A DNA stretch of 64,000 nucleotides from Halomonas sp. KAO (GCF_015595025.1 NZ_JADNRL010000005.1:62001-126000); one strand, 5' to 3'. Counted from the stretch's first letter, positions 8,477 to 17,550 are shown. Notes: a model not told the origin generated them from the letters alone. Made by a program: numbers and translations.

Positions 8477-11400
8477 GATGCCACCTCCTCGGCGCGCGCC
8501 TGCAGGCGCTGGGCCAGGCGGCTCAGGCGGGGCTCGATACGCTTGAGCCGCCGCTTGGCGGGCTCGGCCTCGTCACGGTCGATCAGATAACGGTTATGGA
8601 ACAGCAGCAGCACGTCCGACTCCGGGTTGGGGAAGGCGCCGACGATATGAATATGGTTGTTGTCACAGGCATCGAACAGCTTCTCGACGTTGTGGTAAGC
8701 GAGGGTACCGATCTCGTCGATCGGCCAGTGGATGGCGATCTCCGCCGGCCCGCGCAGCAGCCGGGTAAAGGCGAGCAGGAACTTGCACAGGATCAGATAG
8801 GCCATGCCGTGGCTGGAGGACTCCAGCAGCTGACGATCATTGCGGATCACCAGGTCGGTACCGCCCTCGTTGAGATGTAGTTCCAGGCGCAGCAGGCTCT
8901 CGAAGCTGTACTGCTGATCACTGCGCAACAGCTCGACCACATCGGCCAGGCTGTCGAGATAGTCGTCACCGGGAAGCGGCTGGCCCGAGTCGCGCCACTC
9001 GCGGTAGTGCCGGGAGAATCGCTTGAGCGGTTCCCAGAAGCCCAACTCGTCGATGGTGGACTGGATCTTCACCTCGGCGCGGCCGATGCCCTCGAGCTTG
9101 AGATCGTCGGCCACCTCATCCGACAGGCGCCGGCTCTGGGCACTGATACGCCGGTTGAGGTCGCTGAACACGGTAAAGAACTTGTCGAGGTCATCGGAGA
9201 GGTTGCGCCCCTCCTGCAGCAGCTGCTGCTGTTGGCCCTCGAGAAGCTGCAGCATGCCGGCGATCACCGGCAGCAGGCGACGCGGGCTCTCGCCATCGAG
9301 CCGGGCACGCTCAGCCTCCAGGGTATCCTGGAAGTCGGCGCTGGCCCCCTTGATCAGCTCGGACTCCAGTTTCTCGCAGCCGCGGCGCAGTGCCTCGAGC
9401 TCGCGGGCATGATCGGTAAGCCCCTGGCGCAGGCGCTCGATGCGCTCCTCGGTATCCCCGGGCACCTCGCCGAGGGGCTCGGGGGCCGCCACCAGGGCGA
9501 GGGTCTCGAGCTTGTCGAGCAGCGGAGCGAGGGTCTCCACCAGCCTGCTGGCCGCATCACGGCGGGCCGTGAGCTCATTCACCGTCGCGCGGTGCTCGTC
9601 GCGGGCGGCGTGGAAGTCGGCGCGGTGCTGTTGACGTCGACGCTCGAGGGCATCGCGCTCGCGGGAGAGCTCGGCCTCCTTCTCCACCAGCCGCGGCTTG
9701 CGCTCGCCCCACTCCACGCGCATGAAGCGGGCATAGGCATCGAGCTCCTCGCGGCGTTCCTCGGTATCACGGATGCGCCTGGCCAGAGCCTCCATGCGTG
9801 CACGGGTCTCGCGCACGCTGACCGGATCGACCCCCTGCTCCGCCAGTTCGCGGTCGTAAGCGGCGTTGAGCTCGTCACGCTGGCGGCGGTGCTCCTCCTT
9901 GTGCTCGGTGAGCCGACGGCGGTGCTGCTGGATCTGCTGGTCGAAGCCGGCCAACCGCGCCTGGAAATCGGCGGTAAGCTCGAGGCGCTGGGCACGGTGG
10001 CCACCGGCCAGTGATTCCAGGGCCTGGCGCTGCTCCTCACGTACGGCCTGATGGGCGGCCTCCTGCTCGGCCAGCGATTCACGGCTGGCGGCCTGGCGCG
10101 CCTGCTGGGCGGCGGCATGGCGCTGCTGGCACTGGCTGCGCGCCTGCAGGGCGTAATCCACCTCTTCGGCGGCGCGGCGGCGCGTGGTGCGGGCGCGCTC
10201 CAGGCGGGCGTCGACCTCCTGCACCCTTTGATGGCTGGCCCGCAGGGACTTCTCGGCCGCCTTCTCATCCTCCCGGGCTTCGCCCAGCGCCGCCTCGGCG
10301 GCAGCGATGGCGGCCTGCAGCTCGGCCTCGTCCTGGGCATAGTCGGGCGGTTCGATGGCGGCCAGATCCAGCGTCAGGCCGAAGAGGTCATCGCTCGCCC
10401 TGTCGTTGAACTGCGGGGCGAGGTCACGCCGCTCCAGCAGCTCGGGCGCCACCACCTTGCCCAGGGTCTGCTCCCAGCCCGGGCGGTGATGGCGCAGGAA
10501 GTGACGCAGGCTGCCCTGGGCGGGGTCGCGCTGCAGCTGCAGCGCCGTGAGGTGCGCCTCGGCGCGAGACCGTCGAGCCCGGGCCCTCTCCAGCCCGTGC
10601 TCGGCGGCGTCGCGCTCCTGCTTGCGCCCATCGAGCTCGCCACGCAGCTGCTCCATGGCCGCCGCGGCAGACGCCTGTTCACTCTGGGCCTGGTCGACCC
10701 GAGCCTGGGCCTGCTCCGCCTCGCGGGCCTCCTCGGGGCTCTGGGCGGTGTGCGAAAGGCCCGCCTTGAGCTCGGCAAGGCGCTCGGTGATCTGCTCCAG
10801 ACGGGCGCGGTAGTCGTCGTCCAGCGCCTGGCGGCGAGCCTGATAGTCGGCATCCAGGCGCCCCTCGGCCTCGCTCTGCTGGTCGCGACAGGCCTCCTTC
10901 TCCTCCCCCAGGGCATCGATCAGGCCCTGAAGTTCATCGCGTCGCGCCTCGAGGAGGTCACCCAGCTCCACCAGGCGTGCCTCCAGCTTGGCCTTGCTCT
11001 CCTTGACCGCCTGCTGCATCACCTCCAGATGATCGCGTAGCTGTTGCTGCTGCTCACGCCACTGGGGCAGCGCCTTGAGATCCTGCTCCAGACTCGGCAT
11101 ATCGGCCGCCTCGAAGGCCTCATACTGGCGCTGCAGGTCATCGAGCACGCCGCGGGTCTGCTCCAGCTCACTCTGCAGCTCGCTGGCGCGGTCGTTGTAG
11201 GCATCGCGCTGCTCGCGGTAGGCCGTCTCGCGGGCCTGGAAGTCACGCTGGCGCTGCTGAATCTCGGCCTCACGCTCGGCCTTCTCGCGCTCGGCGCGGT
11301 GACGATCGGCCTCCAGCTGGGGCTTGAGCTGCCAGAGCGAGGCCTCGAGATCGGCGATCTCGCGATCCAGGCGCTCCAGCTCACCCAGCGAGCGCTGCAG

Positions 11401-12150
11401 GGGCTCCAGGCGCATGGACTGACGCATGCGGGCGATCCACTCACGGGCCTTGGTGTTGCGAATGCGGGTCACCGGCAGCTCGACGCCATCCTCCTCGAAG
11501 ATCGCCGCCAGCATGGTCTTGAGGGTGTCCATCTTGCCCTCCTTGGCGTGCACCGCCGAGACCAGCTTCTCGATATGGCGGATGCGCTGACCGGGCCGCA
11601 CCAGGCTGAAGCGAGCGGCGGTCTGGCGCAGGCGCAGCCCCTCCCTGCTGTTGCCCCGGGGCTGGCTGCCGGTCTGGGTGAAGTCATTCTGGATCACCGC
11701 ACGATACTCGGAGGTGGCACCCAGCTTGGGCGAGACCGATACCCCCCGGCGGCGCAGGCCATTGCTCCACTGGGCATAGTCCAGCGCCACCACGCCGGCG
11801 TCGCTCTGCACCAGATAGTCCTCGGGCCGGTAAGCATCGCCCACGAAGCGATACTCCACCCCGCCCTCCCCACGGCGGGTCAGCACCGCCTGGCAGAGAT
11901 CCCCCTCCTCGCGACGGTACTCATACACGAGGTAGCTGTTGCGATGGGGCAGATAGAAGGCGTCGAACTTGAGGCGTGTGCGCGGCACCACCCGATTGGG
12001 CAGCTCACCGTAGAATACCGGCACCAGCCGCTGGAGGGTGGTCTTGCCCGAGGCATTGGTACCGCAGATATTGGTGTGGCCATCCACACTGAGCTCGACC
12101 ACTCCCTCGAGGTGGCCGTGGATCATCACGATGCGTAGCAGCTGGCCCAT
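8473..12150 (-). CDS. SMC/MukB-type ATPase (DUF3584-like), JetC/MksB-like core of a divergent Wadjet-like system
   Basis: 1225 residues. The N-terminal ATPase half carries Walker A GTNASGKTT (30-38) and YLP (66-68) after FDAF; GKT plus YLP is the pair that defines the DUF3584 family. Long heptad-rich arms run from about 225 to 530 and from about 610 to 1000, flanking a non-coiled hinge-like block (about 538-606). The C-terminal head has a degenerate ABC signature SSHGMAY (1112-1118) in place of LSGGE, then Walker B IHWPIDE (D1145, E1146). It would dimerise, bind DNA and drive loop extrusion, as in MukB and JetC. I chose ATG 12150 because AGGGA lies 6-7 bases upstream and similarity begins at GQLLRIVMIH; the frame from 12207 adds 19 Arg-rich residues. 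It is the first gene of the cluster. Confidence 0.8.
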   Translation of the reverse strand: MGQLLRIVMIHGHLEGVVELSVDGHTNICGTNASGKTTLQRLVPVFYGELPNRVVPRTRLKFDAFYLPHRNSYLVYEYRREEGDLCQAVLTRRGEGGVEYRFVGDAYRPEDYLVQSDAGVVALDYAQWSNGLRRRGVSVSPKLGATSEYRAVIQNDFTQTGSQPRGNSREGLRLRQTAARFSLVRPGQRIRHIEKLVSAVHAKEGKMDTLKTMLAAIFEEDGVELPVTRIRNTKAREWIARMRQSMRLEPLQRSLGELERLDREIADLEASLWQLKPQLEADRHRAEREKAEREAEIQQRQRDFQARETAYREQRDAYNDRASELQSELEQTRGVLDDLQRQYEAFEAADMPSLEQDLKALPQWREQQQQLRDHLEVMQQAVKESKAKLEARLVELGDLLEARRDELQGLIDALGEEKEACRDQQSEAEGRLDADYQARRQALDDDYRARLEQITERLAELKAGLSHTAQSPEEAREAEQAQARVDQAQSEQASAAAAMEQLRGELDGRKQERDAAEHGLERARARRSRAEAHLTALQLQRDPAQGSLRHFLRHHRPGWEQTLGKVVAPELLERRDLAPQFNDRASDDLFGLTLDLAAIEPPDYAQDEAELQAAIAAAEAALGEAREDEKAAEKSLRASHQRVQEVDARLERARTTRRRAAEEVDYALQARSQCQQRHAAAQQARQAASRESLAEQEAAHQAVREEQRQALESLAGGHRAQRLELTADFQARLAGFDQQIQQHRRRLTEHKEEHRRQRDELNAAYDRELAEQGVDPVSVRETRARMEALARRIRDTEERREELDAYARFMRVEWGERKPRLVEKEAELSRERDALERRRQQHRADFHAARDEHRATVNELTARRDAASRLVETLAPLLDKLETLALVAAPEPLGEVPGDTEERIERLRQGLTDHARELEALRRGCEKLESELIKGASADFQDTLEAERARLDGESPRRLLPVIAGMLQLLEGQQQQLLQEGRNLSDDLDKFFTVFSDLNRRISAQSRRLSDEVADDLKLEGIGRAEVKIQSTIDELGFWEPLKRFSRHYREWRDSGQPLPGDDYLDSLADVVELLRSDQQYSFESLLRLELHLNEGGTDLVIRNDRQLLESSSHGMAYLILCKFLLAFTRLLRGPAEIAIHWPIDEIGTLAYHNVEKLFDACDNNHIHIVGAFPNPESDVLLLFHNRYLIDRDEAEPAKRRLKRIEPRLSRLAQRLQARAEEVAS

Positions 12151-12299
12151 GTCGCGTCCCTGGTCGTTGGCATGCCGATCACCGACCCGTCGCCGGTGAG
12201 CGCACATAGTGCCGGAGGCGCTAGCTCATCTCAATTGGCCGCTGTCGTCGGCAACCCTTGCCGGGCCGGGTAGGCAGGTAACAGGCAGAAAGCTCGAAG

Positions 12300-12360
12300 C
12301 AAGGTGAGGAAAGGGGTGAGAGGTGAGGAATGAGGTGGGGATAGTGGTGGAGAAAAGAGT
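12300..12360. repeat. Purine-rich imperfect GGTGAG repeat tract
   Basis: About 60 bases almost purely A/G on the plus strand, with repeated GGTGAGGAA and GGTGAGAGG units, between the SMC operon leader and the 33-codon ORF. The rest of the 12151-12393 gap holds no recognisable gene; one short hairpin GGCCA-TCCC-TGGCC lies at about 12371-12384. Confidence 0.6.
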
Positions 12361-12393
12361 CGCGACGGTTGGCCATCCCTGGCCGCGGGGCGC

Positions 12394-12495
12394 TCAGTCG
12401 ATATAGGTACTGATGGCCTCTTCAGACGCCTTGATCGCTTCCGCCTGACGCAGCAGATGCTCCAGGACTTCCGGGGTATGAATGGGCAGTGACAT
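12394..12495 (-). CDS. Small ORF of 33 residues, unknown function
   Basis: ATG at 12495 to TGA at 12394 encodes a 33-residue acidic amphipathic peptide starting MSLPIHTPEVLEHLLRQAEA and ending AISTYID. A strong AGGAG lies 7-8 bases upstream of the ATG, and a good sigma70-type promoter (12524-12552) precedes it, which is more signal than chance small ORFs usually have. It reads away from the M48 protease gene. It is not recognised as any known family. The helix EVLEHLLRQAEAIKASEEA suggests a protein-binding peptide, but that is inference only. Confidence 0.55.
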   Translation of the reverse strand: MSLPIHTPEVLEHLLRQAEAIKASEEAISTYID

Positions 12496-12523
12496 CGTGA
12501 CTCTCCTAGTTGTTTACCCGGCT

Positions 12524-12552
12524 AATAAAACGCATCACCGCAGGGTTTTCAA
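12524..12552 (-). promoter_or_regulatory. Sigma70-type promoter for the 33-codon ORF
   Basis: On the minus strand, -35 TTGAAA (plus-strand TTTCAA at 12547-12552), a 17-bp spacer and -10 TTTATT (plus-strand AATAAA at 12524-12529), about 29 bp upstream of the ATG at 12495. Confidence 0.6.
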
Positions 12553-12688
12553 TCCTTGGGAAGTATTTCCATAAAATTTTACGTGCTGACATACACTGTT
12601 ACAGACACGGGTGCCGCCTTGGTCAGCGGCCAGGCCTATCACGGGTCTGCCGGGGCCTTTCATGTGGCTCCCCAACAGGAGATTCGCC

Positions 12689-13642
12689 ATGCGCTCTCGC
12701 CTCACCGCCCAGCGGCTGCATAACACCTGCCAGCACCTGCTGATTCTGGGCGGCATGTCGATACTGCTCGCCATGCCGGCCTGGCTGCTGGCGGGCCCCG
12801 TGGGCGTGCTGTGGGTCTTCGGCCTGGTAATGCTGACCCTCTACCTCGGGGGACGAATTCCGGCCAGGCTGGTGCTGGCGCGCAGTGGCGCCGGGGCGCT
12901 GCACCGGCATCAGGCGCCGCAGCTCTACCGGGTCATGGAGCTGCTCTACCGGCGCGCGGGGATCACCCAGCCACCCTGGCTCTTCTATGTTCCCTCCCCG
13001 GACCTCAACGCCTTCGCCGTGGGCGATGCCCGGGACGGAGGCATCGCGATAACCGAGGGCCTGCTGCACAGCCTGCCCCTGCGCCAGCTGGCCGGCGTGC
13101 TGGCCCATGAGGTCAGCCATCTGCGCCACGGTGATACCCGAGTGATGTCCATGGCCGCCACCATGACGCGACTCACCGTCTGGGGCGCCATGCTGGTGCA
13201 GCTGGCGCTGATTGCCCTGCTGCCGATGGTCATGGCCGGCGAGATCCGCATGCCCTGGCTCGAGCTGCTCGCGGTCGGCCTGGCGCCCCTGGCCAGCTCC
13301 CTGCTGCAGCTGGCCCTGTCGCGCAACCGCGAGTTCACCGCGGACCTGGAGGCGGCGGCACTGACCCGCGACCCCCAGGCGCTGGCCGAGGCTCTCTCTC
13401 TACTGGAACGGCGCAACGGCATCTGGCTGACGACCCTGTTCGGTCGCCGGCAGCTGCCGGGCTGGCTGCGTTACCTGCAGACCCACCCGCCCACCGGCGA
13501 GCGGATCCAGCGCCTGATGGCGCTGGCCGAACGCCAGGGCCCCAGGCCGCCCTCGGGGCGACCCTATCGCCCTCGTGAACCGCTGGTGGAGGCGCCTCCC
13601 GAACGCCGCGGCCATCGCTACTGGCTGGGACGGCGGCGTTGA
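12689..13642 (+). CDS. M48-family zinc metalloprotease (HtpX-like)
   Basis: 317-residue membrane metalloprotease. The zinc site HEVSH is at 140-144 and the third ligand region RNREFTAD has Glu215. Two hydrophobic segments precede the catalytic domain (about 17-37 and 38-55), and one or two more lie at about 163-183 and 190-210, so the active site faces the cytoplasm as in HtpX. HtpX-type proteases degrade misfolded membrane proteins. I chose ATG 12689 because AGGAG lies 8 bases upstream and the first membrane segment follows directly; the frame from 12611 has no supporting site. The tail is Arg/Pro-rich (GRPYRPREP...[12 protein letters not shown]). It is not a close htpX orthologue by length or tail, so no symbol is given. 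Confidence 0.85.
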   Translation: MRSRLTAQRLHNTCQHLLILGGMSILLAMPAWLLAGPVGVLWVFGLVMLTLYLGGRIPARLVLARSGAGALHRHQAPQLYRVMELLYRRAGITQPPWLFYVPSPDLNAFAVGDARDGGIAITEGLLHSLPLRQLAGVLAHEVSHLRHGDTRVMSMAATMTRLTVWGAMLVQLALIALLPMVMAGEIRMPWLELLAVGLAPLASSLLQLALSRNREFTADLEAAALTRDPQALAEALSLLERRNGIWLTTLFGRRQLPGWLRYLQTHPPTGERIQRLMALAERQGPRPPSGRPYRPREPLVEAPPERRGHRYWLGRRR

Positions 13643-13706
13643 GAGTTGCCGTCCCGCCCTGGACGCCTACAATGCCGCGACATCAAACCGTTACGGGGAG
13701 AGAGCA

Positions 13707-14561
13707 GTGAAATATATCGGAGCCCATGTCAGCGCCGCCGGTGGTGTCGACAAGGCGGTGGAACGCGCGGTAGAGATCGGGGCCAACGCCTTCGCGCTTT
13801 TCACCAAGAACCAGCGTCAGTGGCGGGCCAAGCCCCTCACCGACGAGGTGATCGAGGCCTTTCGCAGCGCCTGCCGGCGCCATGGCTTCGGACCCGGCCA
13901 GATCCTTCCCCATGACAGCTATCTGATCAATCTGGGTCACCCGGAGGCCGAGGGACTGGCGAAGTCACGGGCGGCGTTTCTCGATGAGCTGCAACGCTGC
14001 GAGCGGCTCGGCATCGACCGCCTCAACTTCCATCCGGGCAGCCATCTGCGCAAGATCAGCGAAAGCGACTGCCTGGCGCGCATCGCCGAGTCACTCAACG
14101 AGACACTCGCCCAGACCCGCGGCGTCACCGCGGTACTCGAGAATACCGCCGGCCAGGGCAGCAATCTGGGCTGGCGCTTCGAGCATCTCGCCGAGATCAT
14201 CGAGCAGGTGGAGGAGAAGTCACGGGTCGGGGTGTGCATCGATACCTGCCACGCCTTCGCCGCCGGCTACGAGCTGCGCACCCGGGAGGCCAGTGTGGCG
14301 ATGCTCGACGAGTTCGATGCCGTGGTGGGCATCGAGTACCTCAAGGGCATGCACCTCAACGATGCCAAGAGCGAGTTCGGCAGCCGGGTCGACCGCCACC
14401 ACAGCCTCGGCCAGGGCAATATCGGCAGCGACTGCTTTACCGCCCTGATGCAGGACCCACGCACCGACCATATGCCGCTGGTGCTGGAGACCATCGAGCC
14501 CGCCATCTGGGCCGAGGAGATCGCCTGGCTGCGTGCCCAGGCCGCCGCGTTGGCGGAGTGA
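13707..14561 (+). CDS. nfo: Endonuclease IV (AP endonuclease)
   Basis: 284 residues, matching E. coli Nfo (285). It starts at GTG 13707 with the family N-terminus [13 protein letters not shown], preceded by GGGGAGAGAG; the upstream in-frame extension from 13575 overlaps the protease gene and is unlike Nfo. Trinuclear zinc-site motifs are present: [58 protein letters not shown] and LETIEP. It cleaves DNA at abasic sites and removes damaged 3' ends during base excision repair in the cytoplasm. It stands 64 bp after the M48 gene and 90 bp before the TRAP operon, and is probably its own transcription unit. Confidence 0.97.
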   Translation: MKYIGAHVSAAGGVDKAVERAVEIGANAFALFTKNQRQWRAKPLTDEVIEAFRSACRRHGFGPGQILPHDSYLINLGHPEAEGLAKSRAAFLDELQRCERLGIDRLNFHPGSHLRKISESDCLARIAESLNETLAQTRGVTAVLENTAGQGSNLGWRFEHLAEIIEQVEEKSRVGVCIDTCHAFAAGYELRTREASVAMLDEFDAVVGIEYLKGMHLNDAKSEFGSRVDRHHSLGQGNIGSDCFTALMQDPRTDHMPLVLETIEPAIWAEEIAWLRAQAAALAE

Positions 14562-14651
14562 TCACCGGCGCGATTGACCGCGGCGTCCGGGGCGATGCAT
14601 GCTTTCCGGCGCTGGACTCTGCAACTTGCTGACACACAAAGGAAACCGATA

Positions 14652-15647
14652 ATGAACGGCTTTATCCGCAGCACGCTGGCACTCTCCGTCTCCCTGGCCA
14701 TGATCGCCACTGCCCAGGCAGACGAGTTCGATGACATGGACCCGGTGACCCTGCGCCTGGCCCATGTGGTCAATGAACAGGATGGCTTCCACCTCGCCGC
14801 CATGAAGTTCGAGGAGCTGGTGGAGGAGCGCACCGCCGGCAAGCTGGATATCGAGCTCTACCCCAACGCCGCCCTGGGCGACGAGCGCACCCTGCTCGAG
14901 GGCATGCAGATCGGCACCGTCGACATGGGCGTGATCACCAACGGACCGGTGGCCAACTTCCTGGAGGAGATGGCGGTCTTCGAGCTGCCCTTCCTGTTCC
15001 CCAGCCCCGAGGCGGCCTATGAGGTGCTCGACGGCGAGATCGGCCAGGAGCTGCTGGACCGACTCTCCGAGGTCAACCTCAAGGGCCTGGCCTATGCCGA
15101 GCGCGGCTTTCGCAACCTGACCAACAGCGAGCGCGCCGTGGAGAGCCCCGAGGATATCGACGGCCTGCGCATCCGCGTGATGGAGAACCCCGTCTACGTC
15201 GACACCTTCCGCGAGCTGGGCGCCAACGCCGTGCCCATGGCCTGGACCGAGGCCCTGACCGCCATGCAGCAGGGCACCATCGACGGCCAGGAGAACCCGG
15301 TCAACGTGATCCACTCCTTCAAGCTCCATGAGACCCAGGACCATATGACGCTGTCGCGCCATACCTACGCCCCTGCGCTCTTCGTGATGGGCATGCCGGC
15401 CTGGAACAAGCTGCCGGAGGCCGCCCAGTCGGTGATCGAGCAGGCCGCCCAGGAAGCCGCCGAGCATGAGCGCCGGGTCAATGCCGAGATGGAGGCCGAG
15501 CAGCTGACGGCATTGCGCGAAGCGGGCATGCAGATCGTCGAGGAGCCGGATATCGCCGCCTTCCAGCAGGCCGTGACCCCGGTCTATGAGCAGTATGGCG
15601 AGCAGTTCGGTGACTATCTGCCGCGCATCCAGGAGGCGCTGAAGTAA
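14652..15647 (+). CDS. TRAP transporter periplasmic solute-binding protein (DctP type)
   Basis: 331 residues with an N-terminal Sec signal (hydrophobic core FIRSTLALSVSLAMIATA, cleavage after AQA at about residue 23). The mature protein has the DctP fold features: LRLAHVVNEQDGFH, AAMKFEELVEERTAGKLDIELYPNAALGDE, and the substrate-carboxylate arginine region GLRIRVMENPVY (Arg at about 175). It captures a carboxylate in the periplasm and hands it to the QM permease. ATG 14652 follows AAGGAAA. The two membrane subunits follow at once (stop at 15647, next start 15648). The ligand is probably a C4-dicarboxylate or hydroxy/keto acid; the FAD-linked hydroxyacid oxidase across the terminator is suggestive but not proof. 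Confidence 0.93.
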   Translation: MNGFIRSTLALSVSLAMIATAQADEFDDMDPVTLRLAHVVNEQDGFHLAAMKFEELVEERTAGKLDIELYPNAALGDERTLLEGMQIGTVDMGVITNGPVANFLEEMAVFELPFLFPSPEAAYEVLDGEIGQELLDRLSEVNLKGLAYAERGFRNLTNSERAVESPEDIDGLRIRVMENPVYVDTFRELGANAVPMAWTEALTAMQQGTIDGQENPVNVIHSFKLHETQDHMTLSRHTYAPALFVMGMPAWNKLPEAAQSVIEQAAQEAAEHERRVNAEMEAEQLTALREAGMQIVEEPDIAAFQQAVTPVYEQYGEQFGDYLPRIQEALK

Positions 15648-16178
15648 GTGCCTTCCCTCGCCCATTCCCTGCTGCGACCCCTGCAGTGGAGTGAGCGCGC
15701 CCTCGACGCCGTCATCGCACCCGTGGTCTTCACGGCGATGGCGGCGTTGATCGGCGTGATCACCCTGCAGATCCTGTCGCGGGTGCTCTTCACCGCCGTG
15801 GGCTGGACCGAGGAGGTGGCCCGCTTCCTGCTGGTCTGGATCACCTTCCTGGCCGGTACCCTGGCGTTCCGCCGTGGACGCCATATCGCGGTGACCTTCG
15901 TGGTCGATGCCCTGCCCGCGCTACCCCGGCGCCTGGCACGCATCGCCGCCCTGCTGGTGGCACTCGGTTTTCTGCTCGCCCTGGTCGTGATCGGCTGGGA
16001 GTACATGCAGGTCCAGAGCTTTCAGAAGTCCGCCTCATTGCGCGTCTCCATGACCTGGATCTACGCCGTGATTCCTCTCTCGGCGGCGATCATGGCCTGG
16101 TACGCCCTGGTGGATATCGCCACCCTGACCCTGAACGGTGATGCTGCCTCCCCGAGCAACGACGAGGAGGCGCCATGA
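15648..16178 (+). CDS. TRAP transporter small permease (DctQ type)
   Basis: 176-residue membrane protein with four predicted transmembrane helices (about 23-43, 58-80, 98-120 and 138-160), the DctQ layout. It contains the family motif GWTEEVARFLLVWITFLAGTLAFRRGRHI. It starts at GTG 15648 directly after the stop of the binding protein, with AGGAGG overlapping the end of that gene. It associates with the large permease to form the sodium-driven transporter in the inner membrane. Confidence 0.92.
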   Translation: MPSLAHSLLRPLQWSERALDAVIAPVVFTAMAALIGVITLQILSRVLFTAVGWTEEVARFLLVWITFLAGTLAFRRGRHIAVTFVVDALPALPRRLARIAALLVALGFLLALVVIGWEYMQVQSFQKSASLRVSMTWIYAVIPLSAAIMAWYALVDIATLTLNGDAASPSNDEEAP

Positions 16179-17437
16179 CCGCCCTGCTCTTCCTGCTGTT
16201 TCTGCTCTTCATGCTGCTGGGGGTGCCCATCGCCCTGGCCATCGGTGCCAGCACCCTGGTGGCGCTCAATGCCCAGGGCGTGCCGCTGATGGTGGTCACC
16301 CAGCAGATGTTCCAGGGCATCAACTCCTTCGCCCTGGTCGCGGTACCGATGTTTATCCTGGCCGGCGACCTGATGGCCCAGGGCAAGGTGAGCGAGAAGC
16401 TGGTCGACTTCGCCGATTCGCTGTTCGGCTTTCTGAAGGGTGGCCTGTCGATCGTCTCGGTGGGCGCCGGGATGTTCTTCGCCGCCATCTCGGGCTCCGG
16501 GGCCGCCACCACCGCCGCGGTGGGCTCGAGCCTGGTGCCGGAGCTGCGCAAGAAGGGCTATGAGCCCGCCTCGGCCGCCAGCCTGATCGCCGCCAGCGGC
16601 ACCATCGGGGTGGTGATCCCGCCCTCGGTGCCGATGATCATCTATGCCGTGATCGCCCAGCAGTCGGTGTCGACGCTGTTCTTGAGCGGTATCCTGCCGG
16701 GCATCGCCATGGGCCTCGGGCTCTCCGCCATCGCCATCGTGCAGGCTTATCGTCGCAACTACCCGCGTGGCACCGCCCTGTCGGCGGTCACCATCTGGCG
16801 CACCTTCAAGAGCGCCAGCTGGGGACTGATGACGCCGGTGATCATCCTCGGCGGGATCTTCTCCGGGGTCTTTACCCCCAGCGAGGCGGCGGTGATCGCG
16901 GTCAACTACGCCCTGCTGGTGTCGCTGTTCGTCTATCGCGATCTGGGAATCAAGGATGTCTACCGCATCCTGATCCGCTCGGCCATCACCACCTCGGTGA
17001 TCATGCTGGTGATCGCCACCTCGGCGGTGCTCAGCTGGACCCTGTCGAGCTGGCAGGTGCCCGGCGCCATCGCCCAGGCGGTGCTCTCGCTCTCCACCGA
17101 CCCGCTGGTGATCATGCTGCTGGTGGTCGCGGTGATCCTGCTCACCGGCGTTTTTATCGAGACCGCCAGCGCGCTGATCATCCTGACGCCGGTGCTGCTG
17201 CCGCTGGTCACCCAGCTGGGCATCGACCCCATTCACTTCGGGCTGATCATCGTGGTGGGCCTGGCCATCGGCATGATCACCCCGCCGGTGGCGATCAATC
17301 TCTATGTGGCCTCGTCGGTGACCCGGCTGCCGCTGGAGCGTATCACCCGGGCGATCATCCCCTACCTGCTGGGGCTGATCGCGGTGCTGCTGCTGGTGGT
17401 CTACGTGCCCATCCTGGCCGGCTGGTCGGGAGGCTAG
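16175..17437 (+). CDS. TRAP transporter large permease (DctM type)
   Basis: 420 residues and about 12 hydrophobic segments, standard for DctM. Family stretches include ALVAVPMFILAGDLMAQGKVSEKLVDF, SGSGAATTAAVGSSLVPELRKKGY and ASGTIGVVIPPSVPMIIYAV near the first half-repeat, with the matching LGLAIGMITPPVAINLYVAS region near the end. It carries out sodium-coupled substrate translocation. It overlaps the small permease by ATGA (16175-16178) and is followed by a strong hairpin at 17462-17489 that ends the operon. Confidence 0.95.
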   Translation: MTALLFLLFLLFMLLGVPIALAIGASTLVALNAQGVPLMVVTQQMFQGINSFALVAVPMFILAGDLMAQGKVSEKLVDFADSLFGFLKGGLSIVSVGAGMFFAAISGSGAATTAAVGSSLVPELRKKGYEPASAASLIAASGTIGVVIPPSVPMIIYAVIAQQSVSTLFLSGILPGIAMGLGLSAIAIVQAYRRNYPRGTALSAVTIWRTFKSASWGLMTPVIILGGIFSGVFTPSEAAVIAVNYALLVSLFVYRDLGIKDVYRILIRSAITTSVIMLVIATSAVLSWTLSSWQVPGAIAQAVLSLSTDPLVIMLLVVAVILLTGVFIETASALIILTPVLLPLVTQLGIDPIHFGLIIVVGLAIGMITPPVAINLYVASSVTRLPLERITRAIIPYLLGLIAVLLLVVYVPILAGWSGG

Positions 17438-17461
17438 GCAGATTCGTGAAGGTCTGAAACC

Positions 17462-17489
17462 GCGATGCCGCCTGGTCAGGCGGCATCGC
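17462..17489. terminator. Strong hairpin between convergent TRAP and oxidase genes
   Basis: GCGATGCCGCC (17462-17472) pairs perfectly with GGCGGCATCGC (17479-17489) across a 6-base loop, and works on both strands. There is no clear U tract, so it is either a factor-independent terminator of weak class or an RNA-end stabiliser. Confidence 0.65.
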
Positions 17490-17550
17490 TCAAGAGTCGG
17501 GCAAGTCCCCTCTCGTTCTCTCCCGGCCCGACCGCCTGTCCCGGCAGTGA

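Noticed and set aside
9007-12138. Several long plus-strand frames across the SMC gene
   Set aside because: Shadows of the coiled-coil gene, with Leu/Gly/Gln-rich translations and no ribosome sites.
8473-12150. Canonical MukB
   Set aside because: Length (1225 versus about 1480), Walker A sequence and the YLP motif do not fit MukB, and no smtA/mukFEB order is present.
12148-12207. Upstream start at 12207 for the SMC ATPase
   Set aside because: It adds 19 Arg/His-rich residues with no Shine-Dalgarno. ATG 12150 has AGGGA and fits the P-loop spacing.
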